Source: Maritimibacter sp. DP1N21-5
GTDB taxonomy: Bacteria; Pseudomonadota; Alphaproteobacteria; Rhodobacterales; Rhodobacteraceae
Assembly (NCBI RefSeq): GCF_019218295.1
Contig: NZ_JAHUZF010000006.1
Span: forward strand, 1,922,001-1,986,000
Direction: 5' to 3'
Length of the DNA: 64,000 bases
In this document: positions 24,494 to 33,990 of the stretch, piece after piece
How positions within the stretch are numbered: position 1 is the first letter of the stretch
How the letters are laid out: each line of letters opens with the position of its first letter
Program-made: the position numbers and the translations under genes
The notes under the pieces: generated by a model
Databases searched by the model: none
The model's input: only the letters and a program-made list of their open reading frames with translations
What the model was told of the DNA's origin: nothing

Positions 24494-25003
24494 ATGACCC
24501 CTGACACAAAAACGACTTGGTACCTCGTCCAGATCAAGCCCAACAGTCTGCGGGTCGCGGAGCGAAACCTCGTGCGTCAGGGGTTCGAGGTCTTCGCGCC
24601 CCTGACGGCAGAGACCAAGCGCAGTCGGTCAGGCTTCGTCGAGCGAACAACCCTGCTCTTCCCAGGCTACATGTTCGTAGCGGTAACTCCCGAGACCAAG
24701 AGCTGGAGCACGGTGAACTCGACCAATGGAGTAAGCAGGGTCGTCAAGACGGCCGATCGTCCGTCACCGGTGCCAGGCGAACTCATAGACCAGTTGAGAG
24801 CCCGATGCGACCTCGACGGCCTTCTGAAGCCCCTCGAAACACTGGAACCCGGCACCAACGTGCTGGTCTCGACGGGTCCCTTTGCCGAATTCATCGGGCA
24901 GGTCGAACAGATGGCTCCGGACCAGCGCGTCTGGGTCCTGATCGACATGATGGGGCGCACGACTAGGGTGGCCCTACCACGCGACGGGCTGACGTCGACC
25001 TGA
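24494..25003 (+). CDS. NusG-family antitermination factor (RfaH/LoaP-like paralogue)
   Basis: A 169-residue protein with an N-terminal NGN domain: TWYLVQIKPNSLRVAERNL, then GFEVFAPLTAETKR and LLFPGYMFVAV. A linker leads to a C-terminal KOW-like domain (GTNVLVSTGPFAEFIGQVEQM) ending in VALPRDGLTS. Specialised NusG paralogues ride on RNA polymerase and prevent termination in long polysaccharide operons. I chose ATG 24494, preceded by CCGGAGCA, because the NGN domain begins there; the open frame upstream is unlike the family. It is divergent from the glycan cluster and convergent with the PAP2 gene. Confidence 0.85.
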   Translation: MTPDTKTTWYLVQIKPNSLRVAERNLVRQGFEVFAPLTAETKRSRSGFVERTTLLFPGYMFVAVTPETKSWSTVNSTNGVSRVVKTADRPSPVPGELIDQLRARCDLDGLLKPLETLEPGTNVLVSTGPFAEFIGQVEQMAPDQRVWVLIDMMGRTTRVALPRDGLTST

Positions 25004-25017
25004 GGCCCAACCTCAGG
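24999..25017. terminator. Hairpin between convergent nusG-like and PAP2 genes
   Basis: A 7-bp stem CCTGAGG/CCTCAGG with loop CCCAA starts within the stop codon of the nusG-like gene and ends 8 bases before the PAP2 stop on the other strand. Its position between convergent genes suggests a bidirectional terminator, though there is no T run. Confidence 0.45.
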
Positions 25018-25024
25018 CCCGACC

Positions 25025-26005
25025 TCAGAAGTTCATGGTAAAGGTAATGCCCGCGCCGTCGCGCGAAACGCTGGGCATGGCGTCGAAGGAAATGCCACGG
25101 CGTTCGGAGTAATTGTTCAAGACTACTTGTCCAATGACGGTGCCGAGGAAGGCGCCGGCAGCCATATCGCTGACCCAGTGGCGGTGTCCGCGGATATTGG
25201 ATACCGACAAAAGGGTTGCCGCCGCGTAGGGAAGCAGCGAGTTGTCATATACGCCCGAGTAGACACGCGCAGCAGCGAAAAACTGCGTGTAGTGGTAACT
25301 CGGAAAAGACGTGCCCTGTGCGGCTGCCCTGAACTGGATGCCGCCACTTTCCCTCCAGCGATACGGATCTGCCGTGAAGTGCGTCGGCATCGCCGCCGTC
25401 GTGCTGCCTTTTGGGTAGCTCGACAGGTTGGGTGTCGGGCGTGCCCGACCAAACACCGGCTTAAGCAGCACGTGAGACGTCAGATAGGAATAAGCGATCG
25501 CCTTGCTCGACAGGACGGCGGCGACTTGGGCACGTTCGTCATTGAAGGCAAAACCGTAGGCATAGGTCGCGGCGATCCCAGCCAACAGGAACTCATCCTC
25601 GTCTGCCAGCTGGCCAGCATTCACGATCGGCGGCAGGTCAAAGCCGTCGAAAATCGGCTCGATCTTGTCTTGGTAGAAGGACGTGAACTCATAGTCGTTC
25701 AAGACGAGGAACGCCGTGCCGACCGCGGCGGCACCAAACAGCACGGGTTTACGCACCGGCGCTGTCGCGATGTCGAACAGATCGTTGGACACGCCACGTA
25801 CGCCGCCGATCGTTTCATTCAGCACACGCCCGGATTTCGTCCAGCGCGACTCCCCGGTGTCGCGGAAATACACCTCTGGCAGAGCGCTGTAGTATGTCAG
25901 CCTGGGAACAATCTGCACCCGCTCCGGCAGCTCATACGTGCCCTCGCTCCATGCCGGTGCGGCAAGGCCCACGGCAGTAACAAGACTAATGACCCACCGA
26001 AGCAT
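25025..26005 (-). CDS. Secreted PAP2-superfamily phosphatase
   Basis: A 326-residue protein with a signal peptide (MLRWVISLVTAVGLAAPAWS, cut likely after the alanine-rich end). Further along are the three PAP2 motifs: KPVFGRARP (motif 1), FPSYHYTQ (motif 2, a PSGH variant with Tyr) and SNIRGHRHWVSDMAAG (motif 3, with the catalytic His and Asp). It should be a periplasmic or envelope acid phosphatase, for example on lipid pyrophosphates or lipid A. A minus-strand GGAAC-N17-CGTC upstream resembles the EcfG stress promoter. Confidence 0.82.
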   Translation of the reverse strand: MLRWVISLVTAVGLAAPAWSEGTYELPERVQIVPRLTYYSALPEVYFRDTGESRWTKSGRVLNETIGGVRGVSNDLFDIATAPVRKPVLFGAAAVGTAFLVLNDYEFTSFYQDKIEPIFDGFDLPPIVNAGQLADEDEFLLAGIAATYAYGFAFNDERAQVAAVLSSKAIAYSYLTSHVLLKPVFGRARPTPNLSSYPKGSTTAAMPTHFTADPYRWRESGGIQFRAAAQGTSFPSYHYTQFFAAARVYSGVYDNSLLPYAAATLLSVSNIRGHRHWVSDMAAGAFLGTVIGQVVLNNYSERRGISFDAMPSVSRDGAGITFTMNF

Positions 26006-26041
26006 CCCGTGTTCCCCGCATCTGAAATTTCGAAGCTGTCC

Positions 26042-26058
26042 GGGACTGTCTTAGTCCC
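26042..26058. promoter_or_regulatory. Hairpin in the PAP2-ku divergent promoter region
   Basis: A perfect 6-bp stem GGGACT/AGTCCC around GTCTT lies between the divergent PAP2 and ku genes. In the minus-strand direction it would sit in the PAP2 5' leader, just after the candidate EcfG -10 box. It may be an operator or an RNA structure. Confidence 0.3.
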
Positions 26059-26084
26059 GACGGAAAATTGAGCCAAACCGTTCC
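26059..26084 (-). promoter_or_regulatory. Near-consensus EcfG-type promoter for the PAP2 gene
   Basis: On the minus strand GGAAC (26084-26080) is followed after 17 bases by CGTC (26062-26059); the general-stress sigma factor EcfG prefers GGAAC-N16/17-CGTT. There is one mismatch. The box ends 53 bases before the PAP2 ATG. Confidence 0.4.
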
Positions 26085-26216
26085 GGACGAAAAATGCGGC
26101 CTGTGGCATTCTGGTCCGCCAAGAGGTCTTGCGCAGAATTCGGGCTCACGCCCGCCCCTTTGAACAAAACCCGGCCACGACGAGTTTGCTTCCCACAACC
26201 CTTTGGGAGGTTTCTC

Positions 26217-27059
26217 ATGGCGTCGTCACGCCCGATCTGGAAAGGCCAGTTGCGGCTCTCGCTCGTTTCAATCCCGGTGGAGATCCACAGCGCGACCAAG
26301 TCCGGGGCGCGGGTGTCGTTTCGGCAGATCCATGGGCCGTCGGGCAAGCGGGTCCGGTATCAGAAGACGGTGCCGGGGGTGGGCCCCGTCAAGAGCGAGG
26401 AGATCCTCAAAGGTTACGAACTGGGCGACGACGAATACATGCTGATCGAGCCGGAGGAGCTGGACGCGATCAAGCTCGAGACCAAGAAGACGCTGGAACT
26501 CGTCCAGTTCGTCGGCAACTGCGAAATCCCGCCGCTTTATTTCGATCGGCCCTATTACGTCGTCCCGACCGACGATCTGGCCGAGGACGCCTATCGCGTG
26601 GTTCGCGACGCCTTGCGTCAGTCCGAGAAGATCGGTCTTGGACAGTTGACGATGCGCGGAAAGGAGTACCTTTGCGCGATCCGGCCCTGTGGCGACGGAT
26701 TGTTGCTGGAAACCCTCCATTACGCCGACGAGATTCGGGAGGCCGACCCGCTCTTTTCGGAGATCGAGGACGATCCGGCGGACAAGGAGCTTCTTTCGGT
26801 CGCCACCGAACTCATCGACCGAAAGACCAAGGCCTTCAGTGCCGAGAATTTCGAAGATCACTATGACGCCGCCCTGCGAGATCTCATCGAGCGGAAACGG
26901 AAGAACAAGAAGACCCCGCGCACGAAGGTCGGCGACAGCGGCTCCGAGGAGGGATCCGACAATGTGGTCGACCTGATGTCGGCGCTGAAGGAGAGCCTGA
27001 ATAAGGACGGGGGCAAGAAGAAACCGGCGAAGTCCTCGAAACGCTCGAAGTCCGCCTGA
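26217..27059 (+). CDS. ku: Ku protein, bacterial non-homologous end joining
   Basis: A 280-residue Ku homologue forming the DNA-end-binding ring dimer that recruits LigD. It starts MASSRPIWKGQLRLSLVSIPV, the standard N-terminus, and contains SFRQIHGPSGKRVRYQKT, EEILKGYEL, the PYYVVPTD segment and EIREADPLFS. The C-terminal tail is rich in lysine, as is usual for the DNA-binding extension. I chose ATG 26217 because GGGAGG lies 6 bases upstream; the open frame before it is unrelated. The stop overlaps the ligD start (TGATG), so Ku and LigD are made together. Confidence 0.95.
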   Translation: MASSRPIWKGQLRLSLVSIPVEIHSATKSGARVSFRQIHGPSGKRVRYQKTVPGVGPVKSEEILKGYELGDDEYMLIEPEELDAIKLETKKTLELVQFVGNCEIPPLYFDRPYYVVPTDDLAEDAYRVVRDALRQSEKIGLGQLTMRGKEYLCAIRPCGDGLLLETLHYADEIREADPLFSEIEDDPADKELLSVATELIDRKTKAFSAENFEDHYDAALRDLIERKRKNKKTPRTKVGDSGSEEGSDNVVDLMSALKESLNKDGGKKKPAKSSKRSKSA

Positions 27060-29479
27060 TGGGACGGCTCGACCGATATATCGAGAAGCGGAATTTCGAG
27101 AACACGCCCGAACCGCAAGATGCCGACGCCGGCGATGCGCTGGCCCTGCGCTATTCGATGCAGAAGCACGATGCGACCCGGACCCACTTCGATCTACGCC
27201 TTGAATGGGACGGCGCGCTTCTGAGTTGGGCGGTCACGCGGGGACCGTCGCTCCAGCCATCCGAGAAACGGCTGGCGGTCAGGACCGAGGATCATCCCCT
27301 CTCCTACCTCGGTTTCGAGGGCACCATTCCCGAAGGCAACTATGGCGCGGGCACGGTCATGCTCTTTGATATCGGCCATTGGCAACCGGTCGAGCCGGTC
27401 GCGAAGGGGCTGAAGAAGGGGCATCTTCATTTCCGGCTTCATGGACAGCGGCTGACGGGTGGCTGGCATCTGGTCAGGATGGCGGGCAAGAAATCCGGCG
27501 ACAAGGGCCGCGAGAACTGGCTCATGATCAAGGAAGAGGACGAAGCCGCGGGGCGGCGCGATCCGGTCGCGCGTTACCGGCGCAGTGCCTCCACCAACCG
27601 CACCTTGCGCGAAATTGCGGCCGACAAGGCGCCGGTCGCGGGCGGTCCCGACGGCAAGCGGCCCGCGTTCCGCAAGGTGCAACTCGCGACACTGGTCAAC
27701 GACGCGCCGACGGGCAAAGACTGGTGGCACGAGGTCAAGTTCGACGGCTACCGGGCGCTCGTGGCGCTCGGCAGGGGCGGACCGCGTATCTTCACCCGCA
27801 ATGGCCACGACTGGACGAGCCGGTTCGAAACGCTCCTGCCCGCTTTCGACACGCTGGACTGCCAATCTGCCCTCATCGACGGCGAGATCGTCGCGGGGGC
27901 CGGGCTGGCAGGGTTCTCCAACCTGCAAAAGGCGATCAAGGCCGGGGGGCCGTTTCGGTTCTATGCCTTCGACCTTCTGGTCCGCGACGGAGAGACGCTC
28001 ACCGAGCGGCCGCTTTCCGAACGACGCGAGGCGCTCGAAGCGGTCTTTCGCGATGCCCCGCCGCTTGGGCTCGCCGAGTTGTCGCCGGTCATGACCTCCG
28101 ATCCCGATGACACGCTCTCGACACTCTGCAAGGCCGGCGGCGAGGGCATCATCGCGAAACGTACGGACCTGCCCTATCGCGGCACACGCAGCCGGGGCTG
28201 GCTGAAGATCAAATGCGAACGGCGCGACGAATTCGTCGTGCTGGGCTGGCAGAAGAGCGACAAGCGCGGACGGCCCTTCGCCTCGCTGGCCCTCGGCGCC
28301 CATGACGGAGACGACCTCGTCTATGTCGGCAAGGTCGGCACCGGCTTCGACGAGGACACGATGGAGGAGCTGGCGGGCGCCATGTCGGGGCTCGAACGCA
28401 AGACGGCACCGGTTGAGGTCGAACCCGGCGAGGCCCGTGGCGTGACCTGGATCACGCCGAAACTGGTGGCCGATGTGCGCTATGCGGAAAAGACTTCGGA
28501 CGGACGGCTGCGCCACGCCGTCTTCATCGCCTTGCGCGAGGACAAGCCCGCAAAGACCGTGAAGATCGAGGAGGACCGCATGCCGGAAGATCGTGTCGAC
28601 ATCGCCGGGATCGGCGTCAGCCATCCGGGCCGCACCGTCTATCCCGGGGCGAAGATCACGAAACGACAGGTTGCCGAGTATTACGAGGCCATGTCGGATC
28701 GCATCCTCGAAACCGCCGCGGACAGGCCGCTGTCGCTCGTCCGATTGCCCGAAGGTCTGGAAGGCGAAAGGTTCTTTCAGAAGCATGCCGGGAAGGGCTT
28801 TCCGGACGACATCAAAACCGTGACGATCAAGGAGAAAGACGGCGATACGACGGATTACATGTATGTCACCACCGCGAGCGGCCTTGTGGGGGCGGCGCAG
28901 ATGGGGACGCTGGAATTCCACATCTGGGGCGCGCGGCGCGATGCGTTGGACAAGCCCGACCGCATGGTCTTCGACCTCGATCCGGACGAAGCGCTCGGGT
29001 TCTCCGAGGTGGCACGCGCCGCGGCCGATCTGCGCGACCTGCTTGCCGAGCTCGATCTGCCAAGCTGGCCCTTGGTCACCGGCGGCAAGGGGGTGCATGT
29101 GGTCGTGCCCCTGCGGCGCATCGCTGGCTGGGACACGGTGAAGCTATTCTCCCGCGTGCTCGCGACGCATCTGGCGGAGTGCCAGCCGGATCGATTTACA
29201 GCGTCGATGTCCAAGTCTCGCCGCGAAGGCCGGATCTTCATCGACTGGCTGCGCAATGAACGCGGATCGACGGCCATCGCGCCCTTCTCCCTGCGCGCCC
29301 GGCCCGGCGCGCCGGTGGCGACACCCGTGACCTGGTCCGAACTTGCGAACCTCACCTCCGCGAACGCTTTCGCAATGGAGGAGGCGCTCGAGCGGGACTG
29401 GTCGGATGCGGATGTGCCGGATGCGGTGGGACTTTCGGAGAAGCGGATCGAAAAGCTCGACCGGCTCGTGGGGCGCTAG
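27059..29479 (+). CDS. ligD: Multifunctional DNA ligase D (phosphoesterase, ligase, polymerase)
   Basis: An 806-residue end-joining enzyme with all three domains. The 3'-phosphoesterase is at residues 1 to about 165 (KHDATRTHFDLRLEW, EGNYGAGTV). The ATP-dependent ligase runs from about 215 to 500, with the nucleophile K227 in HEVKFDGYR and the closing LVYVGKVGTGF and ADVRYAE. The primase-polymerase runs from about 515 to the end, with the metal-binding D639/D641 in FDLDPD and FIDWLRNERG. It repairs double-strand breaks with Ku, typically in non-dividing or desiccated cells. The order PE-LIG-POL is the common proteobacterial one. Confidence 0.95.
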   Translation: MGRLDRYIEKRNFENTPEPQDADAGDALALRYSMQKHDATRTHFDLRLEWDGALLSWAVTRGPSLQPSEKRLAVRTEDHPLSYLGFEGTIPEGNYGAGTVMLFDIGHWQPVEPVAKGLKKGHLHFRLHGQRLTGGWHLVRMAGKKSGDKGRENWLMIKEEDEAAGRRDPVARYRRSASTNRTLREIAADKAPVAGGPDGKRPAFRKVQLATLVNDAPTGKDWWHEVKFDGYRALVALGRGGPRIFTRNGHDWTSRFETLLPAFDTLDCQSALIDGEIVAGAGLAGFSNLQKAIKAGGPFRFYAFDLLVRDGETLTERPLSERREALEAVFRDAPPLGLAELSPVMTSDPDDTLSTLCKAGGEGIIAKRTDLPYRGTRSRGWLKIKCERRDEFVVLGWQKSDKRGRPFASLALGAHDGDDLVYVGKVGTGFDEDTMEELAGAMSGLERKTAPVEVEPGEARGVTWITPKLVADVRYAEKTSDGRLRHAVFIALREDKPAKTVKIEEDRMPEDRVDIAGIGVSHPGRTVYPGAKITKRQVAEYYEAMSDRILETAADRPLSLVRLPEGLEGERFFQKHAGKGFPDDIKTVTIKEKDGDTTDYMYVTTASGLVGAAQMGTLEFHIWGARRDALDKPDRMVFDLDPDEALGFSEVARAAADLRDLLAELDLPSWPLVTGGKGVHVVVPLRRIAGWDTVKLFSRVLATHLAECQPDRFTASMSKSRREGRIFIDWLRNERGSTAIAPFSLRARPGAPVATPVTWSELANLTSANAFAMEEALERDWSDADVPDAVGLSEKRIEKLDRLVGR

Positions 29480-29529
29480 GCCCCTCCGGCGGAAATCCGT
29501 CATCCACTTTCCCGGCTTTCGGCTTCCAA

Positions 29530-29554
29530 GGAACAGGAATGGAACTGGGTTGTT
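29530..29554 (+). promoter_or_regulatory. EcfG-like promoter before the pao genes
   Basis: GGAAC at 29530-29534 is followed after 16 bases by TGTT (29551-29554), one base from the EcfG consensus GGAAC-N16/17-CGTT. It lies 28 bases before the paoA ATG, in the 103-bp space after ligD, giving the pao-exoD genes a promoter of their own. Confidence 0.45.
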
Positions 29555-29582
29555 GGGTCTCGAACATATGAAGGAGACAGGA

Positions 29583-30107
29583 ATGAAGACGTCATTCACC
29601 GTGAACGGCTCGCTCCACACGCTCGACCTCGATCCCCGGACCACGCTGCTGGATGCCCTGCGTGACTATCTGGATCTGACGGGAAGCAAGAAGGGCTGCG
29701 ACCACGGGCAATGCGGTGCCTGCACGGTGCTCGTGGAGGGGCGCCGGATCAACGCCTGCCTCAGCCTTGCCGTGATGCACGAGGGCGACGAGATCACCAC
29801 GGTGGAAGGTTTATCCAAGGATGGTCGCTCCCCTCTCCAGACCGCCTTCGTGCACCATGACGGCATGCAGTGCGGTTATTGCACGCCGGGTCAACTCTGC
29901 TCCGCGACGGCCGTCCTCACCGAGGTCGCCGAGGGTTGGCCGAGCCATGTCAGCGAGTCGCTCGAGGGCCCCGTCGCCCTGACGCGCGAGGAACTGGCCG
30001 AGCGAATGAGTGGCAATATCTGCCGTTGCTCCTGCTACCCCGGAATCAACGCCGCGATCCTCGAGGTGGCGGCCGAAGAGACCGAAATCGCGGAGGCCGC
30101 CGAATGA
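29583..30107 (+). CDS. paoA: Aldehyde/xanthine oxidoreductase small subunit, [2Fe-2S] protein (PaoA-like)
   Basis: A 174-residue electron-transfer subunit with two [2Fe-2S] clusters: the plant-type cluster by C39, C44, C47 and C59 ([16 protein letters not shown]), and the second by C97, C100, C147 and C149 ([15 protein letters not shown]). It passes electrons from the molybdenum subunit to the flavin subunit. The start at 29583 has AAGGAG six bases upstream. The E. coli counterpart carries a Tat signal; here the protein starts directly with the ferredoxin fold, so a cytoplasmic complex is expected. ATGA overlap couples it to the next gene. Confidence 0.9.
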   Translation: MKTSFTVNGSLHTLDLDPRTTLLDALRDYLDLTGSKKGCDHGQCGACTVLVEGRRINACLSLAVMHEGDEITTVEGLSKDGRSPLQTAFVHHDGMQCGYCTPGQLCSATAVLTEVAEGWPSHVSESLEGPVALTREELAERMSGNICRCSCYPGINAAILEVAAEETEIAEAAE

Positions 30108-31075
30108 GAGCCTTCGACTTCAACCGCCCCGACGATCTGCCTTCGGCCCATGCCGCGGCACGCGACGGCGCGACATTCATTGCGGGCGGCACCAATCTCA
30201 TCGACCTGATGAAGCTCGAGGTGATGGCCCCGGACAAGCTCGTCGACATTTCGCGCCTGGGACTCGATCGAATCACGCCGAGGGGCGAGAGCCTCCATGT
30301 TGGTGCCACTGTCACCAACGCCGACCTTGCCGCCGACATGCGCATCCGCCGAGATTATCCCGTGCTGTCGCGGGCGCTGCTGGCCGGCGCATCGGGGCAG
30401 TTGCGAAACAAGGCGACGACGGGGGGCAACCTGCTTCAAAGGACGCGGTGCCCCTACTTCTATGACACCGACACGCCCTGCAACAAACGCAGCCCCGGTG
30501 CCGGCTGTGCGGCCTTGGGTGGAGAGTTGCGCGATCATGCCATTCTGGGCACCTCCGAGCATTGCGTGGCGCTGCATCCCTCGGACATGGCGGTGGCGCT
30601 TCGTGCGCTGGGTGCCACGGTCGAGGTCGAGGACAGCGAAGGCAGCCGCCGCGAGGTCGCGCTCGACGACTTCTATCGGCTGCCCGGGGACCGACCCGAC
30701 CGGGAAACGACACTGGCCCGCGGCGACCTGATCACCGGCGTGATCCTTCCGCCGCCAGCGGGCGGTCGCCAAAGCTATCGCAAGGTCCGCGACCGGGCCT
30801 CTTATGCCTTCGCACTGGTGTCGATCGCGGCCATCGTTCGGATGGAGAAGGGCAAGATCGGCCAAGCGGCGCTCGCCTTCGGCGGGATCGGCACCAGACC
30901 GTGGCGCGATCCGGATGTCGAAGCGCTCTTGGTGGGCGAGGCCCCGTCCGATGCGCTGTTCGACAAGGCCGGAACGGAACTCATGAAGAACGCCGTCCTG
31001 CGAGAGGGACTGGCCTTCAAGGATGTGCTCGTCAGGCGCCTGCTGACGGCGACACTGAGGGAGATGACACAATGA
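30104..31075 (+). CDS. paoB: Aldehyde oxidoreductase FAD-binding subunit with [4Fe-4S] insertion (PaoB-like)
   Basis: A 323-residue flavoprotein of the CO dehydrogenase medium-subunit fold. [13 protein letters not shown] and ATTGGNLLQ bind FAD. The insertion [21 protein letters not shown], with a later Cys, supplies four cysteines (C116, C126, C135, C154) for an extra [4Fe-4S] cluster. This insertion is diagnostic of the PaoB/YagS branch and of 4-hydroxybenzoyl-CoA-reductase-like relatives. Electrons leave the complex from here. The ATG overlaps the previous stop; the stop overlaps the next ATG. Confidence 0.9.
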   Translation: MRAFDFNRPDDLPSAHAAARDGATFIAGGTNLIDLMKLEVMAPDKLVDISRLGLDRITPRGESLHVGATVTNADLAADMRIRRDYPVLSRALLAGASGQLRNKATTGGNLLQRTRCPYFYDTDTPCNKRSPGAGCAALGGELRDHAILGTSEHCVALHPSDMAVALRALGATVEVEDSEGSRREVALDDFYRLPGDRPDRETTLARGDLITGVILPPPAGGRQSYRKVRDRASYAFALVSIAAIVRMEKGKIGQAALAFGGIGTRPWRDPDVEALLVGEAPSDALFDKAGTELMKNAVLREGLAFKDVLVRRLLTATLREMTQ

Positions 31076-33264
31076 GCCTGGACCTGAAGATCGACGGACC
31101 GGACCGCGCGCACCGCGCCGACGGGCTGTCCCAAGGTGTGCTCGGCCATGCCGAAGATCGCCCCGACGGTTGGCTCAAGGTCGCGGGCACGGCCACCTAT
31201 GCTGCCGAAGGGCATCTCGATGGACTTCTGCACGGCATGCTCGTCCGCGCGCCCGGGATCGGCGCCGTTTCGTTGCCGAACCTTGAGAAGGTGCGCGCGA
31301 TGGAAGGGGTCCGGGCCGTGCTGCATGACGACCGCATGGTCCGCAACGCCGCGCAGGGCACGGCGAACGAGGCTCCGGTTCAGGGCGTCGAGCGGGCTGA
31401 CTATGTCGGACAACCCGTCGCGCTGGTGGTCGCGGAGAGCTTTGAACAGGCGCGCCACGCGGCCCAGACGCTGGAGGTCGTCGTTGCTTCAGAGGACACG
31501 CCGCCCGTCCTGCCCGACGCGGTCGATCCCGAGACCCCGGACGACCACCAGACCGAGATGGGCGACCTCGACCGCGCGATGAAGGACGCCGCCGTCACGG
31601 TCGACGCCGTCTACACCACGCCCTCCCTGGTTTCGGCCGCGATGGAGCCGCATGCGGCGACGGCGCAATGGGACGGAGTGACCCTGACCCTGCGCGGCTC
31701 GCTCCAGATGCTGAAGTTCAACCGGAACGAACTTGCCGATACGGTCGGACTCGAGCCGGCTCAGGTGCGGCTCCTCGCTCCGTATGTCGGGGGCGGGTTC
31801 GGTTCCAAGCTTGGCATTTCTGCGGACTGCGTCGGCGCCGCGCTCGCCGCGATGGAACTCGGACAACCGGTGCGCGTGGTTCAACACCGCCGGCAGGTCT
31901 TCGAGGTCAACACACGCCGGTCGGAGACGCGCCAGCATATCCGGCTCGCCGCCGACGACGAGGGTCGCCTGACGGGGCTCGGTCACGAGGCGCTGGTCTC
32001 GCAACTGCCCGACGAAGAGTTTTCCGAGCCCGTCATCCAGGGCAGCCATTTCGCCTATGCCGCGGCGAACCGATCCCTCGGGCTGAAGATCGCCCGGGTT
32101 CACCGCGGCGCGGCCGGGTCGGTGCGCGCCCCGGGGGAGGCCGTCGGGGTCACCGCCTTCGAGGCGGCGATGGACGAGCTGGCCGTGGCCGCGAGGATCG
32201 ACCCGCTCGACCTGCGCCTGCGCAACATCCCCGAATGCGACCCCGAAAGTGGCAAGCCCTTCTCCTCGCACCGACTGGAGAAGGTTCTGCGCGAAGGTGC
32301 CGAGGCCTTCGGCTGGTCTGCGCGCAACCCCATCCCCCGGTCGCAGCGGGAAGGCGAGTGGTGGATCGGAACCGGCATGGCAGCGGCCTTCCGCGTCAAC
32401 TCGGTGATGGAGGCCGAAGCCCGTATCCGTCTGACCGGCGATGGCGCGGTGGTCGAGACGGACATGACCGACATCGGCACCGGCAGCTACGCCATTTTCG
32501 GCCAGATCGCCGCGGAATTGCTTGGCCTGCCCCTCGACAGGGTTGACGTCGAATTGGGCGACACGGATTTTCCCCCGGGGTCCGGCTCCGGCGGGTCCTT
32601 CGGCGCCGCGTCCACCGGCACGGCGGTCTGGCTCGCCGCGATGGATATCCGCCGTGAGCTTGCAGAAAGGCTCGATTGTCCCGAAGAGGATCTGACGCTG
32701 AAGGACGGGATCGCGACCGTTGCAAACCGGCGGGTTCCCGTCAAGGACCTTCTGGGCGACGAACCCCTCGCCGGGCAGGGTCACGTCGAACCGGGTGATG
32801 CGGCGGAAAAGGTCCGTCAGGCCACCTTTGGCGCCCATTTCGCCGAGGTCGCCGTCAGCGAGGTCACGGGCGAGGTCCGCGTGCGCCGGATGCTGGGCGC
32901 CTTCGCGGCAGGGCGCATCCTCAACCCCCGCACGGCCCGGTCGCAGTGCCATGGCGGGATGACCTGGGGCATCGGCATGGCCCTGACCGAGGAGCTGAGC
33001 CATGACCGGCGCGACGGGCACGCGGTGAACCGCGACTTTGCCGGCTATCACCTGCCGGTCAACGCGGATGTGCCGCCGCTCGAGGTTCATTTCGTCGAGG
33101 AACGGGACGACTGGGCAGGACCGATGCAGGCCAAGGGCATCGGAGAGCTGAGCATCTGTGGCGCGGGCGCCTCGATCCTCAATGCGATCCACAACGCCTG
33201 TGGCGCCCGCATCAGGGACTTTCCCGCGACGCCCGACCGAGTGCTCGCGGCATTGACGGCGTAG
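31072..33264 (+). CDS. paoC: Aldehyde oxidoreductase molybdenum-binding subunit (PaoC-like)
   Basis: The 730-residue catalytic subunit of the xanthine oxidase family, holding molybdopterin cytosine dinucleotide. The fold starts at [15 protein letters not shown]. It contains the cofactor segments [11 protein letters not shown] and [15 protein letters not shown] and ends with the catalytic glutamate in [13 protein letters not shown], at position 692, the same number as in E. coli PaoC. It oxidises aldehydes to acids; aromatic aldehydes are favoured by relatives. No XdhC/MocA-type maturation gene was seen beside it. The call is firm for the family, less so for the substrate. Confidence 0.9.
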   Translation: MSLDLKIDGPDRAHRADGLSQGVLGHAEDRPDGWLKVAGTATYAAEGHLDGLLHGMLVRAPGIGAVSLPNLEKVRAMEGVRAVLHDDRMVRNAAQGTANEAPVQGVERADYVGQPVALVVAESFEQARHAAQTLEVVVASEDTPPVLPDAVDPETPDDHQTEMGDLDRAMKDAAVTVDAVYTTPSLVSAAMEPHAATAQWDGVTLTLRGSLQMLKFNRNELADTVGLEPAQVRLLAPYVGGGFGSKLGISADCVGAALAAMELGQPVRVVQHRRQVFEVNTRRSETRQHIRLAADDEGRLTGLGHEALVSQLPDEEFSEPVIQGSHFAYAAANRSLGLKIARVHRGAAGSVRAPGEAVGVTAFEAAMDELAVAARIDPLDLRLRNIPECDPESGKPFSSHRLEKVLREGAEAFGWSARNPIPRSQREGEWWIGTGMAAAFRVNSVMEAEARIRLTGDGAVVETDMTDIGTGSYAIFGQIAAELLGLPLDRVDVELGDTDFPPGSGSGGSFGAASTGTAVWLAAMDIRRELAERLDCPEEDLTLKDGIATVANRRVPVKDLLGDEPLAGQGHVEPGDAAEKVRQATFGAHFAEVAVSEVTGEVRVRRMLGAFAAGRILNPRTARSQCHGGMTWGIGMALTEELSHDRRDGHAVNRDFAGYHLPVNADVPPLEVHFVEERDDWAGPMQAKGIGELSICGAGASILNAIHNACGARIRDFPATPDRVLAALTA

Positions 33265-33272
33265 GGCGGGGG

Positions 33273-33857
33273 ATGACAGCGCAGGACAAGCCTACCCACG
33301 CGATCAGCGATGTGCTCGACACGCTCGAGGCGTCGCTGGACGGTGACGAGGTGACGGTCGCCCATGTGGTCGACCAATTGGGCCGCGCGTCCTTCGCGTC
33401 GGTCATGCTCATGTTTTCGCTGATTTCGACCTCGCCGGCCAGCGCCATTCCGGGCGTTACGGCGGTCGTCGCGATGCTCGTCCTGCTTCTGATCGTGCAG
33501 ATGATGATCGGGCGGGAGTCGGTCTGGTTGCCCAAACTGATTGCACACCGGAAGCTCGATGCGGAGAAGGTCGAGAAAGGGGTCAAGTGGCTTCGCAAGC
33601 CGGTCGGCTGGGTGGAACGTTTCCTGCGCCCCCGGCTCACTTTCCTGTTCCACCGGCCCTGGCTATGGCTCCCGATGATCCTCATCGCCTGCCTCACCCT
33701 CTTCATGCCCTTCATGGAAATCGTGCCCACCTCCGGCTCGATTGCCTCTGCGGTGATCGCCCTCTTCGCGGCGAGCCTTCTGACGCGGGACGGGCTTCTG
33801 GCCTGCCTGTCCTTTGCACTGCTCCTGCTGGTGCCGCTGACCATCTATTTCATCTGA
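33273..33857 (+). CDS. exoD: ExoD family membrane protein
   Basis: A 194-residue inner-membrane protein of the ExoD family. The hallmark is in the first half: VAHVVDQLGRASFASVMLMFSLISTSPASAIPG, followed by hydrophobic segments and the IGRESVWLPKLI motif. Two further membrane spans are near the C-terminus (LWLPMILIACLTLFMPFMEI onward). In Sinorhizobium ExoD affects exopolysaccharide and alkali tolerance, but the molecular function is unknown. It follows paoC by 8 bp and is probably co-transcribed. Confidence 0.85.
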   Translation: MTAQDKPTHAISDVLDTLEASLDGDEVTVAHVVDQLGRASFASVMLMFSLISTSPASAIPGVTAVVAMLVLLLIVQMMIGRESVWLPKLIAHRKLDAEKVEKGVKWLRKPVGWVERFLRPRLTFLFHRPWLWLPMILIACLTLFMPFMEIVPTSGSIASAVIALFAASLLTRDGLLACLSFALLLLVPLTIYFI

Positions 33858-33906
33858 GATGGACCCGGCCAACCGATCCTGCCTCCCGACAAAGTTGTCC
33901 TCGAAC

Positions 33907-33931
33907 GGAACGGACCGGCGTCTGGGCTGTT
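33907..33931 (+). promoter_or_regulatory. EcfG-like promoter before the glucose dehydrogenase genes
   Basis: GGAAC (33907-33911), 16 bases, then TGTT (33928-33931): the same arrangement and spacing as before paoA. It lies 59 bases upstream of the anchor gene, in the 133-bp space after exoD. Confidence 0.45.
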
Positions 33932-33990
33932 GAGTCCTCACGGCGTCTTCACGCGCCGGCGAACACCTCGAGAACTCGACAGGAGGTCAC

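Noticed and set aside
26161..26186. EcfG-type promoter directly before ku
   Set aside because: TGAAC-N17-AGTT has two mismatches to the consensus; mentioned only as weak support and not listed as a feature.
27194..29098. Minus-strand open frame of 634 codons
   Set aside because: Antisense to ligD, with composition typical of a shadow frame (many His, Arg, Asp) and no domain.
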